Made by a program: the position numbers and the translations under genes. A stretch of DNA of 32,860 nt from Alphaproteobacteria bacterium. GTDB lineage: Bacteria; Pseudomonadota; Alphaproteobacteria; Rhodobacterales; Rhodobacteraceae. Below the pieces are notes generated by a model. That model did not search any database, was not told the DNA's origin, and saw nothing but the letters and a program-made list of their open reading frames with translations. Within the stretch, counting starts at the first letter, position 1. Each line of letters begins with the position of its first letter. The DNA lies in assembly GCA_030431935.1 (NCBI GenBank), contig JAUIIC010000018.1, forward strand, positions 1-32,860, written 5' to 3'. Below are positions 17,334-24,942 of the stretch, in pieces.

Positions 17334-17960
17334 TCACTTGGCAGAGGGCGGCTCGCGCATCAGGCGGGCAAGTGCCTGCGTGTCCTGCCCGGCCGTGCCG
17401 TTCCCGACACCCTCGGCGGCGCCAAGCCGCGCGTCCTCGGGTTTGTTCTGGCCAAGCTTCCAGGTGCCGTCGACGGTGTCGATGTCCAGGCGGATCGGGA
17501 CGATGGCGCGCATCATGCGGTCCATCGCATTTGGGTCCATCTTGGCGGTGCGCCAGGGCGGTTTCGGGGCCAGCTCGTCCTCGAAGTGGTCGGACACCGC
17601 ATCGAGGATCGGGCGCAGCGCTTCATCGGGAAGCCTGCGCAGCGTCCCGCGCAGGTGCACCGCAACGTAGTTCCAGGTGGGCACCTGGTCGGGCAGGCCA
17701 TACCAGTCGGGCGAGATGTAGCCATCGGGCCCCGAGACGGCGATGACCGCCGGGCAGGGGTCGTCCAGAAGCCGCGCGATCGGGTTCGAACGGACGAGGT
17801 GCAGGTGCGCTTGCGTCCCCGTCTCGTTCAGAAGGAACGGAACGTGCGAGACCAGTGGGCCCCGGTCGTCGCTGACCGCCAACACGCCAAAGCCGCGCTG
17901 GCGGACGAAGGCCAGGTTGCGGGCAGGGGTTTCGCCGCGGAAGGCCGGGTTAGGATGCAT
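17334..17960 (-). CDS. PaiB-like FMN-binding regulator/flavin-reductase-fold protein
   Basis: 208 residues beginning MHPNPAFR, the almost invariant start of the PaiB/FMN-binding split-barrel family. Further family blocks are GPLVSHVPFLL, HLVRSNP, PDGYISPDWYG, VPTWNYVAVHLRG and the terminal WKLGQNKP. Bacillus PaiB is annotated as a negative regulator of protease and sporulation genes; many homologues have no tested role and may bind flavin or haem. The start lies 11 bases inside the end of mtaB, so it is expressed from the dapF-led run. Confidence 0.9.
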   Translation of the reverse strand: MHPNPAFRGETPARNLAFVRQRGFGVLAVSDDRGPLVSHVPFLLNETGTQAHLHLVRSNPIARLLDDPCPAVIAVSGPDGYISPDWYGLPDQVPTWNYVAVHLRGTLRRLPDEALRPILDAVSDHFEDELAPKPPWRTAKMDPNAMDRMMRAIVPIRLDIDTVDGTWKLGQNKPEDARLGAAEGVGNGTAGQDTQALARLMREPPSAK

Positions 17961-19224
17961 CGGCGCGGGCGCTCAGCCGCGCCCCGTCATGGCCGGTGAC
18001 GATGACGGGGACAAGCATGCCTTCCGGGCAGGGCCGGTCGAGGGCGATCTCGGTGAAGTCGGCGGCGCGCCCGACCGTCTCGCTTTCCATCAGGATCGTG
18101 ATCCGGCGGTCGCGCTGCGCGTCGAGGTGGCGGATCACGGCGTGGCTGCCAGCGTCACGCAGGCGCGCGGCACGTTCGCGGATCGTGCGCCCGTCCACCT
18201 GTGGCATCCGCGCCGCCGGGGTGCCGTTGCGCGGCGAATAGGGGAAGACATGCAGCCAGGTCAGGCCGCAGTCCTCGACCAGCCGCAATGCGTTCTCGAA
18301 GGCGGCATCGGTTTCCGTGGGAAAGCCCGCGATGATGTCGGCGCCGAACACGATGTCCGGGCGCAGCCGCCGCGCCTCCTCGCAGAAGCGGATGGCGTCG
18401 TCTCGCAGGTGCCGCCGCTTCATCCGCTTCAGGATCAGGTCGTCGCCATGCTGAAGGCTGAGGTGCAGGTGCGGCATCAGCCGGGGTTCCCCGGCAATGG
18501 CGTCCATCAGGGCGGGATCGGCCTCGATCGAATCGATCGAGGACAGGCGCAGGCGCGGCAGGTCGGGCACCAGCCGCAGGATGCGCAGCACCAGGTCGCC
18601 CAGCCGGGGCTCACCGGGCAGATCCGCGCCCCAGCTTGTCAGGTCCACGCCGGTCAGCACGACCTCGTTGTAGCCGCGATCGCGCAGGCGGCGGATCTGG
18701 TCGACCACGACGCCGGCAGGCACGCTGCGGGAGTTTCCACGGCCAAAGGGGATGATGCAGAAGGTGCAGCGGTGATCGCAGCCGTTCTGGATCTGCACAT
18801 GCGCGCGCGAGCGGGTGCCGAAGCCGTCGATAAGGTGGCCCGCCGTTTCGCGCACCGACATGATGTCGTCGACCTGCACCGGTTCCGTCTTGCCGGTGAA
18901 ATCGGGGGCAAGGCGCGCCCAGCGTTCGGCCTGCATCTTTTCGGTGTTGCCAAGGACGATGTCGACCTCTGGCATGGTCGCGAAGGTCTCTGGCTCTGTC
19001 TGGGCGGCACAGCCGGTGACGATCACGGTGGCGCGGGGATTGGCGCGGCGCAGGCGGCGGATGTCCTGCCGGGCCTTGCGCACGGCTTCCGCCGTCACGG
19101 CGCAGGTGTTGACCACCACGGCGTCCTCGACCCCGGCGGCGCTGGCCAGTTCCTTCATCGCCTCGGTCTCGTAGGCGTTCAGGCGGCAGCCGTGGGTCGA
19201 AAAGACGGGCGCGCGGCGGTCCAT
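17950..19224 (-). CDS. mtaB: tRNA t6A37 methylthiotransferase
   Basis: 424 residues. It converts N6-threonylcarbamoyladenosine at tRNA position 37 to the 2-methylthio form. The N-terminal MTTase domain has three cluster cysteines (C13 in THGCRLN, C41 in NTCAVT, C72 in TGCAAQ), the radical-SAM domain has CxxxCxxC (C149, C153, C156 in NGCDHRCTFC), and the C-terminal TRAM domain ends the protein. THGCRLN favours MtaB over MiaB or RimO. A long in-frame extension upstream is an artefact of dapF; the ATG at 19224 shares one base with the dapF stop. Confidence 0.95.
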   Translation of the reverse strand: MDRRAPVFSTHGCRLNAYETEAMKELASAAGVEDAVVVNTCAVTAEAVRKARQDIRRLRRANPRATVIVTGCAAQTEPETFATMPEVDIVLGNTEKMQAERWARLAPDFTGKTEPVQVDDIMSVRETAGHLIDGFGTRSRAHVQIQNGCDHRCTFCIIPFGRGNSRSVPAGVVVDQIRRLRDRGYNEVVLTGVDLTSWGADLPGEPRLGDLVLRILRLVPDLPRLRLSSIDSIEADPALMDAIAGEPRLMPHLHLSLQHGDDLILKRMKRRHLRDDAIRFCEEARRLRPDIVFGADIIAGFPTETDAAFENALRLVEDCGLTWLHVFPYSPRNGTPAARMPQVDGRTIRERAARLRDAGSHAVIRHLDAQRDRRITILMESETVGRAADFTEIALDRPCPEGMLVPVIVTGHDGARLSARADAS

Positions 19225-20060
19225 CAAAGCGACTCCAGGAAGCTGCGCGTCAGCGTGCCGGTGAAGACATGCGCCGTGGGGCCCGTCATCCAGACGCCAT
19301 CCTCGCGCCAGTCGATGTGCAAGGTGCCCCCGTCCACCCGGACCGTGACGGCGCGCTCGGTCAGGCCCCTGCGCGCGGCGGCCACGGCGGCCGCGCAGGA
19401 ACAGGAGCCAGAGGCCAGCGTCACCCCGGTGCCGCGTTCCCAGATCCGCAACCGGATCTCGGTGCGCGACAGAACCTGCACGACCTCGACATTGGTGCGT
19501 TCCGGGAACAGTGGATGATGTTCGTGCTCTGCCCCGAAGCGCGGAAGGTCGACCTCCTCGGCATCCTCGACGAAGAAGGTGCAATGCGGGTTGCCCATGC
19601 CGGTGGCGGTCGGCGCGCCCTCGATCGGCAGCGTCAGCGTGTCCATCTCGCGAGCAAGGGGGATCTCCCGCCAGTCCAGAAGCGGCAGGCCCAGGTTCAC
19701 GCGGGTCAGCCCGCCGCCCGCGTCCTCTGCCAGAAGCGTGCCACGATCGGTCGTCAGCGTCAGGCGGTCCGCGCCGGTCTCGTCCATGATGTGGCGCGCG
19801 ATGCAGCGCGTGGCGTTGCCGCAAGCCGCCGAAAGCGAGCCGTCGGCGTTGTAGAAGACAAGATGAGCGTCGGTGGTATCGGACGCCCGGATCAGCGCAA
19901 GCTGGTCAAAGCCAACGCCACGGTGCCGGTCGGCCAGCGCGCGCACTAGCGCGGGCGCGGGTGCGTCGCCGCCGCCCCGCTGGTCGATGACCACGAAGTC
20001 GTTGCCAAGCCCGTGCATCTTCATGAAGCCGGTGCCGTCTGATGCGTCCTGCCGTTGCAT
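19224..20060 (-). CDS. dapF: Diaminopimelate epimerase with atypical second cysteine motif
   Basis: 278 residues. DapF interconverts LL- and meso-diaminopimelate for peptidoglycan and lysine. KMHGLGNDFVVID, NADGSLSAACGNATRC (catalytic C80) and GMGNPHCTFFV are standard. The second catalytic block, usually ACGTGA or ACGSGA, here reads ASGSCSCA: Ser217 stands where the catalytic Cys is expected and cysteines come at 220 and 222. The rest is intact, so either a lineage variant with a shifted cysteine or altered chemistry. Start uncertain: ATG 20060 lacks a Shine-Dalgarno, and MKMHGLGN at residue 13 is an alternative. First of a six-gene minus-strand run. Confidence 0.92.
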   Translation of the reverse strand: MQRQDASDGTGFMKMHGLGNDFVVIDQRGGGDAPAPALVRALADRHRGVGFDQLALIRASDTTDAHLVFYNADGSLSAACGNATRCIARHIMDETGADRLTLTTDRGTLLAEDAGGGLTRVNLGLPLLDWREIPLAREMDTLTLPIEGAPTATGMGNPHCTFFVEDAEEVDLPRFGAEHEHHPLFPERTNVEVVQVLSRTEIRLRIWERGTGVTLASGSCSCAAAVAAARRGLTERAVTVRVDGGTLHIDWREDGVWMTGPTAHVFTGTLTRSFLESL

Positions 20061-20063
20061 GCG

Positions 20064-20079
20064 CGCGCGTATACGCGCG
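20064..20079. promoter_or_regulatory. Perfect 16-bp palindrome touching the dapF start
   Basis: CGCGCGTATACGCGCG is a perfect palindrome ending three bases before the dapF ATG. It occupies the place of the ribosome-binding site, which is otherwise not visible. It could be an operator or an RNA hairpin controlling initiation, or merely alternating CG sequence. Confidence 0.35.
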
Positions 20080-20115
20080 GCACGGCGGCAAATCCAGTGG
20101 GCACGGATTTATCGC

Positions 20116-20144
20116 TTGACCGCCCAAGGCGCTTTTTCTACCTA
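20116..20144 (+). promoter_or_regulatory. Promoter of tRNA-Lys
   Basis: TTGACC (20116-20121) and TACCTA (20139-20144) with a 17-base spacer, 40 bases before the mature tRNA. The -35 is near consensus; the -10 is weak, as expected for strongly activated stable-RNA promoters in this group. Confidence 0.6.
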
Positions 20145-20184
20145 GGGCGCCTGAACGCCCCGGCTTGCCGGAGCGTCTCGCTGC

Positions 20185-20259
20185 GGGCCCGTAGCTCAGT
20201 GGTAGAGCAGTTGACTTTTAATCAATTGGTCGAAGGTTCGAATCCTTCCGGGCTCACCA
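20185..20259 (+). tRNA. tRNA-Lys(TTT)
   Basis: A complete cloverleaf of 75 bases. The acceptor stem pairs GGGCCCG with CGGGCTC, the D-arm holds AGCTCAGTGGTAGAGC, the anticodon arm GTTGA/TCAAT encloses CTTTTAA with anticodon TTT at 20217-20219, and the T-arm has GGTTCGAATCC. Discriminator A and encoded CCA end at 20259. Divergent from dapF, with its own promoter and terminator. Confidence 0.98.
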
Positions 20260-20266
20260 GTTCCAG

Positions 20267-20291
20267 AAACCCCGGGCAGCGCCCGGGGTTT
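20267..20291 (+). terminator. Intrinsic terminator of tRNA-Lys
   Basis: AAACCCCGGGC (20267-20277) and GCCCGGGGTTT (20281-20291) form an 11-bp stem with loop AGC, followed by CTTCTTTCC. It starts eight bases after the tRNA CCA end. Confidence 0.88.
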
Positions 20292-20354
20292 CTTCTTTCC
20301 GGACGCTAGGCGGTGGGAACGGCGTCTGCTTGAATGGGGCCCGGAGGTCCCGCC

Positions 20355-21353
20355 ATGGCAAAGCCGAATCCGCATCGCCCCTTTACCCCCGACCCCGGGT
20401 TCATGGCGCTTTGGCCCGAGGGCTACAGCGGCAATGCCGTCAACGGGCTTGGCGAAACCGGGGTGCGGCGCCCGCGCATGGTCTGGTGGGCGCCCGATCC
20501 CGATGGCCCCGTTTTCGGCGAGATGCAGAAGTGGTTCTACGCGCACGAACCGAAGGACCCCGACCTGATGGCGCTTCGGACGGAGCGGCGTGCGATTATC
20601 GAGGCGCCCCTGCCCGACCTCGCTGCCACCCCCGTTCAGAGGACGCCCGAGGAATGGACCGGGGCGCTGGCCCGCTTCGTCGAGGCGGGCGATTGCGAGA
20701 TGACGGGGGTTGCCCGGCTGCGGCCCGAGTGGGTGTTCGAGCATCACGAAACGGATTTCGGCACCGTCATCATGCTGGGCGTGCAGCACGACCACGCAGA
20801 ACTGTCGTATGTGCCCGAACTGCGCGGTGGGATAGAGGTGACGCGGCAATACTGCCGTGCCGCCGCGGCGGCCAAGCGCGTGGCCGGCTGGCTGCGCCAG
20901 CAGGGCTGGGAGGCAGAGCCCGTGACTGGCCCCATGACCGGCAAGATCCTGATGATTCCCCCCGCCCTGGAGTGCGGCTTCGGGGAACTGGGCAAGCACG
21001 GATCGCTCATCAACCCCGAATTCGGGTCCGCCTTTCGCCTTGGCGCGGTGCTGACGGACGCGCCCTTTGCCGTGACCGCGAAGCGAAGCTTCGGCGTGGA
21101 TGCGTTCTGCCAGAACTGCCGGGTGTGCGAGGACGCCTGCCCGCCCTTCGCCATCACGCCCGACAAGCAGACCGTGCGCGGCGAAACCCGCTGGTACGTG
21201 GATTTCGACGCCTGCATTCCCTATTTCGCGGAAACCTCGGGCTGCGCGATCTGCATCGCCGTCTGTCCCTGGTCGCGGCCGGGCGTGGGGCTTAACCTTG
21301 CCGACAAGCTGGCCCGCCGGGCAGAACGGATCGCGGACGACCCCGGACCCTAG
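20355..21353 (+). CDS. Reductive-dehalogenase-like 4Fe-4S dicluster protein
   Basis: 332 residues. ELGKHGSLINPEFGSAFRLGAVLTDAPF matches the block before the clusters in reductive dehalogenases and, more distantly, QueG. Two clusters follow: CQNCRVCEDACPPFAI (C252, C255, C258, C262) and a second set at C287, C297, C300 and C304 (SGCAICIAVCPWSRP). There is no Tat signal, no B12-domain fusion and no adjacent anchor gene, unlike respiratory RdhA. GGAGGT before 20355 sets the start over 20334. Cytoplasmic corrinoid-dependent reductase activity is inference; epoxyqueuosine reductase is the less likely reading. Its TAG stop is formed partly by the palindromic element that follows. Confidence 0.78.
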   Translation: MAKPNPHRPFTPDPGFMALWPEGYSGNAVNGLGETGVRRPRMVWWAPDPDGPVFGEMQKWFYAHEPKDPDLMALRTERRAIIEAPLPDLAATPVQRTPEEWTGALARFVEAGDCEMTGVARLRPEWVFEHHETDFGTVIMLGVQHDHAELSYVPELRGGIEVTRQYCRAAAAAKRVAGWLRQQGWEAEPVTGPMTGKILMIPPALECGFGELGKHGSLINPEFGSAFRLGAVLTDAPFAVTAKRSFGVDAFCQNCRVCEDACPPFAITPDKQTVRGETRWYVDFDACIPYFAETSGCAICIAVCPWSRPGVGLNLADKLARRAERIADDPGP

Positions 21354-21466
21354 GGCGTGTCGCACACAATCGCCCTCGCCAAGGCAGACGAACGCGTTTG
21401 GCTTTGCAAACGCTGCCTCGTCTGCCTTGGCGAGGACACGACTCCGGTTGAGTGCGATACGCCTTA
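21351..21466. mobile_element. Nested palindromic element with TA ends, MITE-like
   Basis: Outer arms: GGCGTGTCGCAC (21354-21365) and GTGCGATACGCC (21452-21463), one mismatch. Middle arms: CCTCGCCAAGGCAGACGA (21374-21391) and its perfect complement (21418-21435). Inner arms: GCGTTTG (21394-21400) and CAAACGC (21407-21413), loop GCTTTG. TA lies at each end. TA duplication with terminal inverted repeats is the pattern of IS630/Tc1-mariner-type non-autonomous elements, which I infer here. It fills the whole space between two convergent genes and contributes to both stop codons. It may also work as a two-way terminator. Confidence 0.65.
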
Positions 21467-21931
21467 GCGATACTGCGCGGCGGTGATGAACTCTCCGAAC
21501 GCCTCGCACCAGATCAGCACGGTAGTGTAGGCGGCGGGGTCGATGCCCTCGGGGATCGTGAGTATGACGCCGTCGAAACTCTTGACATCACCAATCAGGG
21601 CCGAGGCGGCCTTCAACGGAAGAAATTCATCTTCGTGCTCGACGAACTCGGGCACGAGGTACAGCTTGTAGTCCGGCCCCGGCGCCAGCCGCCCCTGGTG
21701 CACGATCTGCGTCGCGGTCAGGCTGACGGTGCCTTCGCCCCAGTGCAGGAAGTCGCTGCCGCGCAGGTCGCGGGTGAAGGTGCCGCTGAAGGCGGCGCCC
21801 TGCGCCATCTCCTGCAACTCGGCTGCATCCGGCGATTTCGGCGCGGTCAGGATCGGCAAGGCGTAGATCCCGAGTGCGAAACCCACGGCCAGAGCCAGGC
21901 CATGGGTCAGGATGAAAAAGGCGCGGCGCAT
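21464..21931 (-). CDS. DM13 domain-containing membrane-anchored protein
   Basis: 155 residues. A single N-terminal membrane segment (LTHGLALAVGFALGIYALP) precedes a DM13 domain: GTFTRDLRGSDFLHWGEGTVSL, LAPGPDYKLYLVPEF, LIGDVKSFDGVILTIPEGIDPAAYTTVLIWCEAFGEFI. The near-terminal WCEAF cysteine is the conserved residue of the domain, which has been proposed to take part in electron transfer. AGGA seven to eight bases before 21931 sets the start; a longer reading to 21994 lacks one. Probably faces the periplasm. Its stop codon is completed by the palindromic element. Confidence 0.87.
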   Translation of the reverse strand: MRRAFFILTHGLALAVGFALGIYALPILTAPKSPDAAELQEMAQGAAFSGTFTRDLRGSDFLHWGEGTVSLTATQIVHQGRLAPGPDYKLYLVPEFVEHEDEFLPLKAASALIGDVKSFDGVILTIPEGIDPAAYTTVLIWCEAFGEFITAAQYR

Positions 21932-22031
21932 CGGATTTTCCTGTGCATGGGCGGTGGTGGTGGCCGTGGGCAAGGCTAGCACGCCGACAGACATCCCCCA
22001 ACAGCAGAGCCTCGCTCACCGCGCCCCGATC

Positions 22032-22370
22032 CTAGGCGTTGTCGGCGTGGCCCACGGGAATCGGCGAGAACGGCGCGGGCAGCAGGATCTTGCTTTCCTG
22101 CCGCAGGATGAGAGGTGCGGCCTGAGACAGGAACTCCTGCCAGACGGGTTCCTGCATCAGCGTGGCGCGGCGCGCGGCCCTCTCGTCAAGCGAGGAATAG
22201 GCCCACATGTGGACCGTCTGGTTCAGCGCCCCAAGCTCGGACACGAAATATCCGACCATGTGGCCCAGGATGCGGGTCTGAAGATCTCTGGCGCCGGTGT
22301 CTTCGTAGACCTTGAAGAAGACCGGGATCTTGCCCGGATAGAAATCGTAGGTGCGCTGCTCGACGATCAT
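22032..22370 (-). CDS. NIPSNAP family protein
   Basis: 112 residues of the dimeric alpha/beta-barrel NIPSNAP family, recognised by MIVEQRTYDFYPGKIPVFFKVYE, the GYFVSELGALNQTVHMWAYSSLDERAARR core and the QEFLSQAAPLI helix. The biochemical role is unknown in bacteria. The ATG at 22370 has GGAGG seven bases upstream; a GTG-type start at 22385 is less likely. The gene is divergent from rlmJ, with 218 bases between them in which I see no clear promoter pair. Confidence 0.9.
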   Translation of the reverse strand: MIVEQRTYDFYPGKIPVFFKVYEDTGARDLQTRILGHMVGYFVSELGALNQTVHMWAYSSLDERAARRATLMQEPVWQEFLSQAAPLILRQESKILLPAPFSPIPVGHADNA

Positions 22371-22588
22371 GGTCGGTCCTCCCAAGGGTATACCAGGGCG
22401 CTTCGTCCGGGCCCCGTCCGGTCTGCGGGCGCCGGCCTTCGGCGCACCCGCATGTCACCGGATTGGCACGCCGGGGGCAAGCCGGCAATTCCCGCAGTGC
22501 ACGACGCGATGGCACGGGCGCCCCCGCAGTGGTCGCCGCTGTCCACGCCGGCTTGGCGAGAGTGCGTTTTCGGTGCTATCGGGCGGTC

Positions 22589-23371
22589 ATGCTGTCCTAT
22601 CAACACGCCTATCACGCCGGGAATGCCGCTGACGTGCACAAGCACGCCCTGCTGGCCGTCGCGCTGGAGTACCTGGCGCGCAAGGACAAGCCTCTGACAT
22701 ACCTTGAAACCCATGCAGGCCGGGCGCTTTACGATCTTGCCGCGCCCGAGGCGCGCAAGACCGGCGAGGCCGCCGCGGGAATCGCCGTGATGGCGCCCTG
22801 GTTCGCGCCCGACCATCCCTATTCCCGCGCGCTGGAGGTGGCACGGCGTAAGGGCGGCCCGCAGGCCTATCCCGGTTCGCCGCTGATCGCATCCACGCTC
22901 TTGCGGCCCGCCGACAGGATCGTCCTTGCAGAACGACACCCGCAGGAGGTTACCGCGCTGCGCCGCGCGATGCCGGCTGCCGATGTGCGTGCGGCGGACG
23001 GGCCATCGCTTGTCCTGTCCATCGCGCCGCCGCAGCCACGCCGCGGGCTGGTCCTGATCGACCCGTCCTACGAGATCAAGACAGAGTTCCGGACGATCCC
23101 CGAGTTCGTGGCCAAGCTGCGCCGCAAATGGCCGGTGGGCGTGCTGGCGGTCTGGTATCCCGTTCTCGCCAGCGGGGCCGAGCGTCCGATGGTCGAACGA
23201 CTGGCCGGGCTGGACGGCGATGCCCTGTCCAGCGAGGTGCGCTTTGCCCCCGTGCGCCCCGGCCACGGCCTGATCGGAAGCGGGATGTGGATCGCCAACC
23301 CGCCTTACGGGCTGGAGACCGCCGCCGCCGAACTTGCGGAACGCTTTGCCGGTTCCGGCCCGCGCGCCTAG
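22589..23371 (+). CDS. rlmJ: 23S rRNA (adenine-2030-N6)-methyltransferase
   Basis: 260 residues. The start MLSYQHAYHAGNAADVHKH is the diagnostic N-terminus of RlmJ; further blocks are YLETHAGRALYDL, LIASTLLRPADRIVLAERHP and the catalytic DPSYE (family DPPYE/DPSYE), which positions the target adenine. The GSGMWIANPPYGL segment near the end is also typical. SAM-dependent; modifies 23S rRNA during assembly. A longer reading upstream has no family support. Convergent with the following MBL-fold gene. Confidence 0.95.
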   Translation: MLSYQHAYHAGNAADVHKHALLAVALEYLARKDKPLTYLETHAGRALYDLAAPEARKTGEAAAGIAVMAPWFAPDHPYSRALEVARRKGGPQAYPGSPLIASTLLRPADRIVLAERHPQEVTALRRAMPAADVRAADGPSLVLSIAPPQPRRGLVLIDPSYEIKTEFRTIPEFVAKLRRKWPVGVLAVWYPVLASGAERPMVERLAGLDGDALSSEVRFAPVRPGHGLIGSGMWIANPPYGLETAAAELAERFAGSGPRA

Positions 23372-23434
23372 ATCGGTCGGCACCGGGGCTCGGGCAGACA
23401 CCGCAGGAGACCGGGGCCGGTGACCGGACGCAGC

Positions 23435-24718
23435 TCAGTCCGTGTCCTCCAGTTCGCGGGCAGCCAGAAGGTAATAGTTGCGCGTTGGGGCGTTGCAGGT
23501 CCGGTCCGCCAGGATCCTGAGGGCAGCGATCTTGATCCTTCGCGCGCCGGATCGGTTGGCGTCTTCGCCTGCGGCGATCAGCCTGTCCGCCAGTTCCATT
23601 GCCCATTGCGGATCGTCCGCGTCAAGCGCGGCTTGCGCGGCCTTCAGCAGCGCCTCTTCTCCGCCCACAAGCCGGATCATCCTTTGCGCTTCCGTCGCCG
23701 GCGGCAACTGGCCGAGGCTTGTGGGATTCCCGTCGAACCAGCCCAGTGTGCCGGCGAAATAGGCCCGCGCGGCATAGCCGGGGTGGCCGTAGAACGGCTG
23801 AAGGTAAGGTTTGTCGGCAAGCGCGGCCGGCAGCGCCAGGTTCGCTCCGATGGTCACCGGATCAAGCCCCGCATCCATGCCCCGGACGGTCTCCGAGACG
23901 ACGTGGCGGATCGCGTCGCGGTAGTCCGTCAGTGCGGTCCGAACCGCCTCTGCACCCACGACGGGCTGCGTGTGGCCGGGCGCAAGCACGTCGGGCGCAT
24001 AGGCCAGAAGCTGGTCCATCGTATCGGCCCAGGCATCGAAGTCGCGGTAGGGCGTGCCGCGGATCGCGTAGAGATTCGGAAAGGCATGGTAAAAGTTGTC
24101 CCCGCTGAACAGGATTCGGTCGCTGGCCAGCCAGACTACAAGGTGATCCGGCGTTTCCCCCGGCGCCCGGGCAAGCTCGAGATCGAAGCCTTCGCGGCTG
24201 AGCCGTGACGTTCTGCCGATGCGCAGCGTGGGTTCCAGATACCCGGCGCCCAAGCCCTTCATCGGCCGGTCTCCCGGCCCGATTCCCAGGCTGACCCGCT
24301 CCGAGGGGCCGAGCCCGATGCCGAACTGACGCCTGGTGCGGGCCATCAGTGCCGCATTGGGGGCGGGACGGGACTCATCGACATCCACCAGATCCGAGGC
24401 GAAGCTGTCGGCGGCGATGACCTCGACCGCGCGCCCCTCGGCAAAGACAGTCGCCCCCGAGATATGGTCGCGGTGCGAATGGGTGTAGATGATCGTGGTC
24501 ACCGGAAGCCCGGACAGCTTTCGGAATTCGGCAAGGATGTTCTCGGCGGCTTGTGTCGATTCGGTGGTGTCGATCAGGACGACGCCGGTGTCCCCGACCA
24601 GGAAATGCACGTTGGACGCCGCAAACCCGACCGCCGTGTAGACGTTGGGCGACAGCTTGTGCAGCTTTCTTTCGAACTGGGCCGTGTGTGTCATCAGGTC
24701 GGGATGAGCGGGCATCAT
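23435..24718 (-). CDS. Alkylsulfatase-like MBL-fold hydrolase without SCP2 domain
   Basis: 427 residues. The metallo-beta-lactamase motif THSHRDH gives H80, H82, D84 and H85; LFSGDNFYHAFPNLYAIRG and LAPGHTQPVVG supply the remaining metal site. FAGTLGWFDGNPTSLGQLPP and the helical tail resemble the dimerisation domain of class III alkylsulfatases (SdsA1, BDS1). The chain stops before the C-terminal SCP2-like substrate domain of those enzymes and has no signal peptide, so a cytoplasmic hydrolase of other esters is possible. ATG at 24718 has GGAG about six bases upstream. Confidence 0.87.
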   Translation of the reverse strand: MMPAHPDLMTHTAQFERKLHKLSPNVYTAVGFAASNVHFLVGDTGVVLIDTTESTQAAENILAEFRKLSGLPVTTIIYTHSHRDHISGATVFAEGRAVEVIAADSFASDLVDVDESRPAPNAALMARTRRQFGIGLGPSERVSLGIGPGDRPMKGLGAGYLEPTLRIGRTSRLSREGFDLELARAPGETPDHLVVWLASDRILFSGDNFYHAFPNLYAIRGTPYRDFDAWADTMDQLLAYAPDVLAPGHTQPVVGAEAVRTALTDYRDAIRHVVSETVRGMDAGLDPVTIGANLALPAALADKPYLQPFYGHPGYAARAYFAGTLGWFDGNPTSLGQLPPATEAQRMIRLVGGEEALLKAAQAALDADDPQWAMELADRLIAAGEDANRSGARRIKIAALRILADRTCNAPTRNYYLLAARELEDTD

Positions 24719-24884
24719 CTGTCTCCGTTCGGGCGACCGGGGCACCGCTGGTCATGGCGAAACGGTCGTCGCAGGCCCCGTGTCGCGGGACGTCACCGTG
24801 CCATTCGGGAGGCGCGGGAGCCGGAAGTCAAGCCGGATACGGGGATGCAAGGCGGGCCCCGGTCGTGCCCTGGCCCAATGAATT

Positions 24885-24917
24885 GTGCCGTGGCGTGGGG
24901 GGTCCACGCCACGGCAC
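24885..24917 (-). terminator. Strong hairpin terminator after the zinc-handling cluster
   Basis: GTGCCGTGGCGTGG (24885-24898) and CCACGCCACGGCAC (24904-24917) are perfect 14-bp arms around GGGGT. On the minus strand it lies 25 bases past the stop of the secreted MBL gene and is followed by AATTCATT, a weak T-rich tail. Confidence 0.75.
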
Positions 24918-24942
24918 CTGGCCTTGTGTCAGATCGCAGCGA

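Noticed and set aside
17743-19518. 591-residue open frame on the plus strand
   Set aside because: Antisense to mtaB, whose Fe-S and radical-SAM motifs are complete; the open frame is a by-product of high GC.
20355-21353. Assignment as QueG epoxyqueuosine reductase
   Set aside because: The block before the clusters and the spacing of the second cysteine set fit the reductive dehalogenase branch better; the call is left at family level.
20196-21509. 437-residue minus-strand frame across tRNA-Lys and the Fe-S gene
   Set aside because: Its last residues (RIRTFDQLIKSQ) are the well-known false translation of an antisense tRNA; the rest is antisense to the Fe-S gene.
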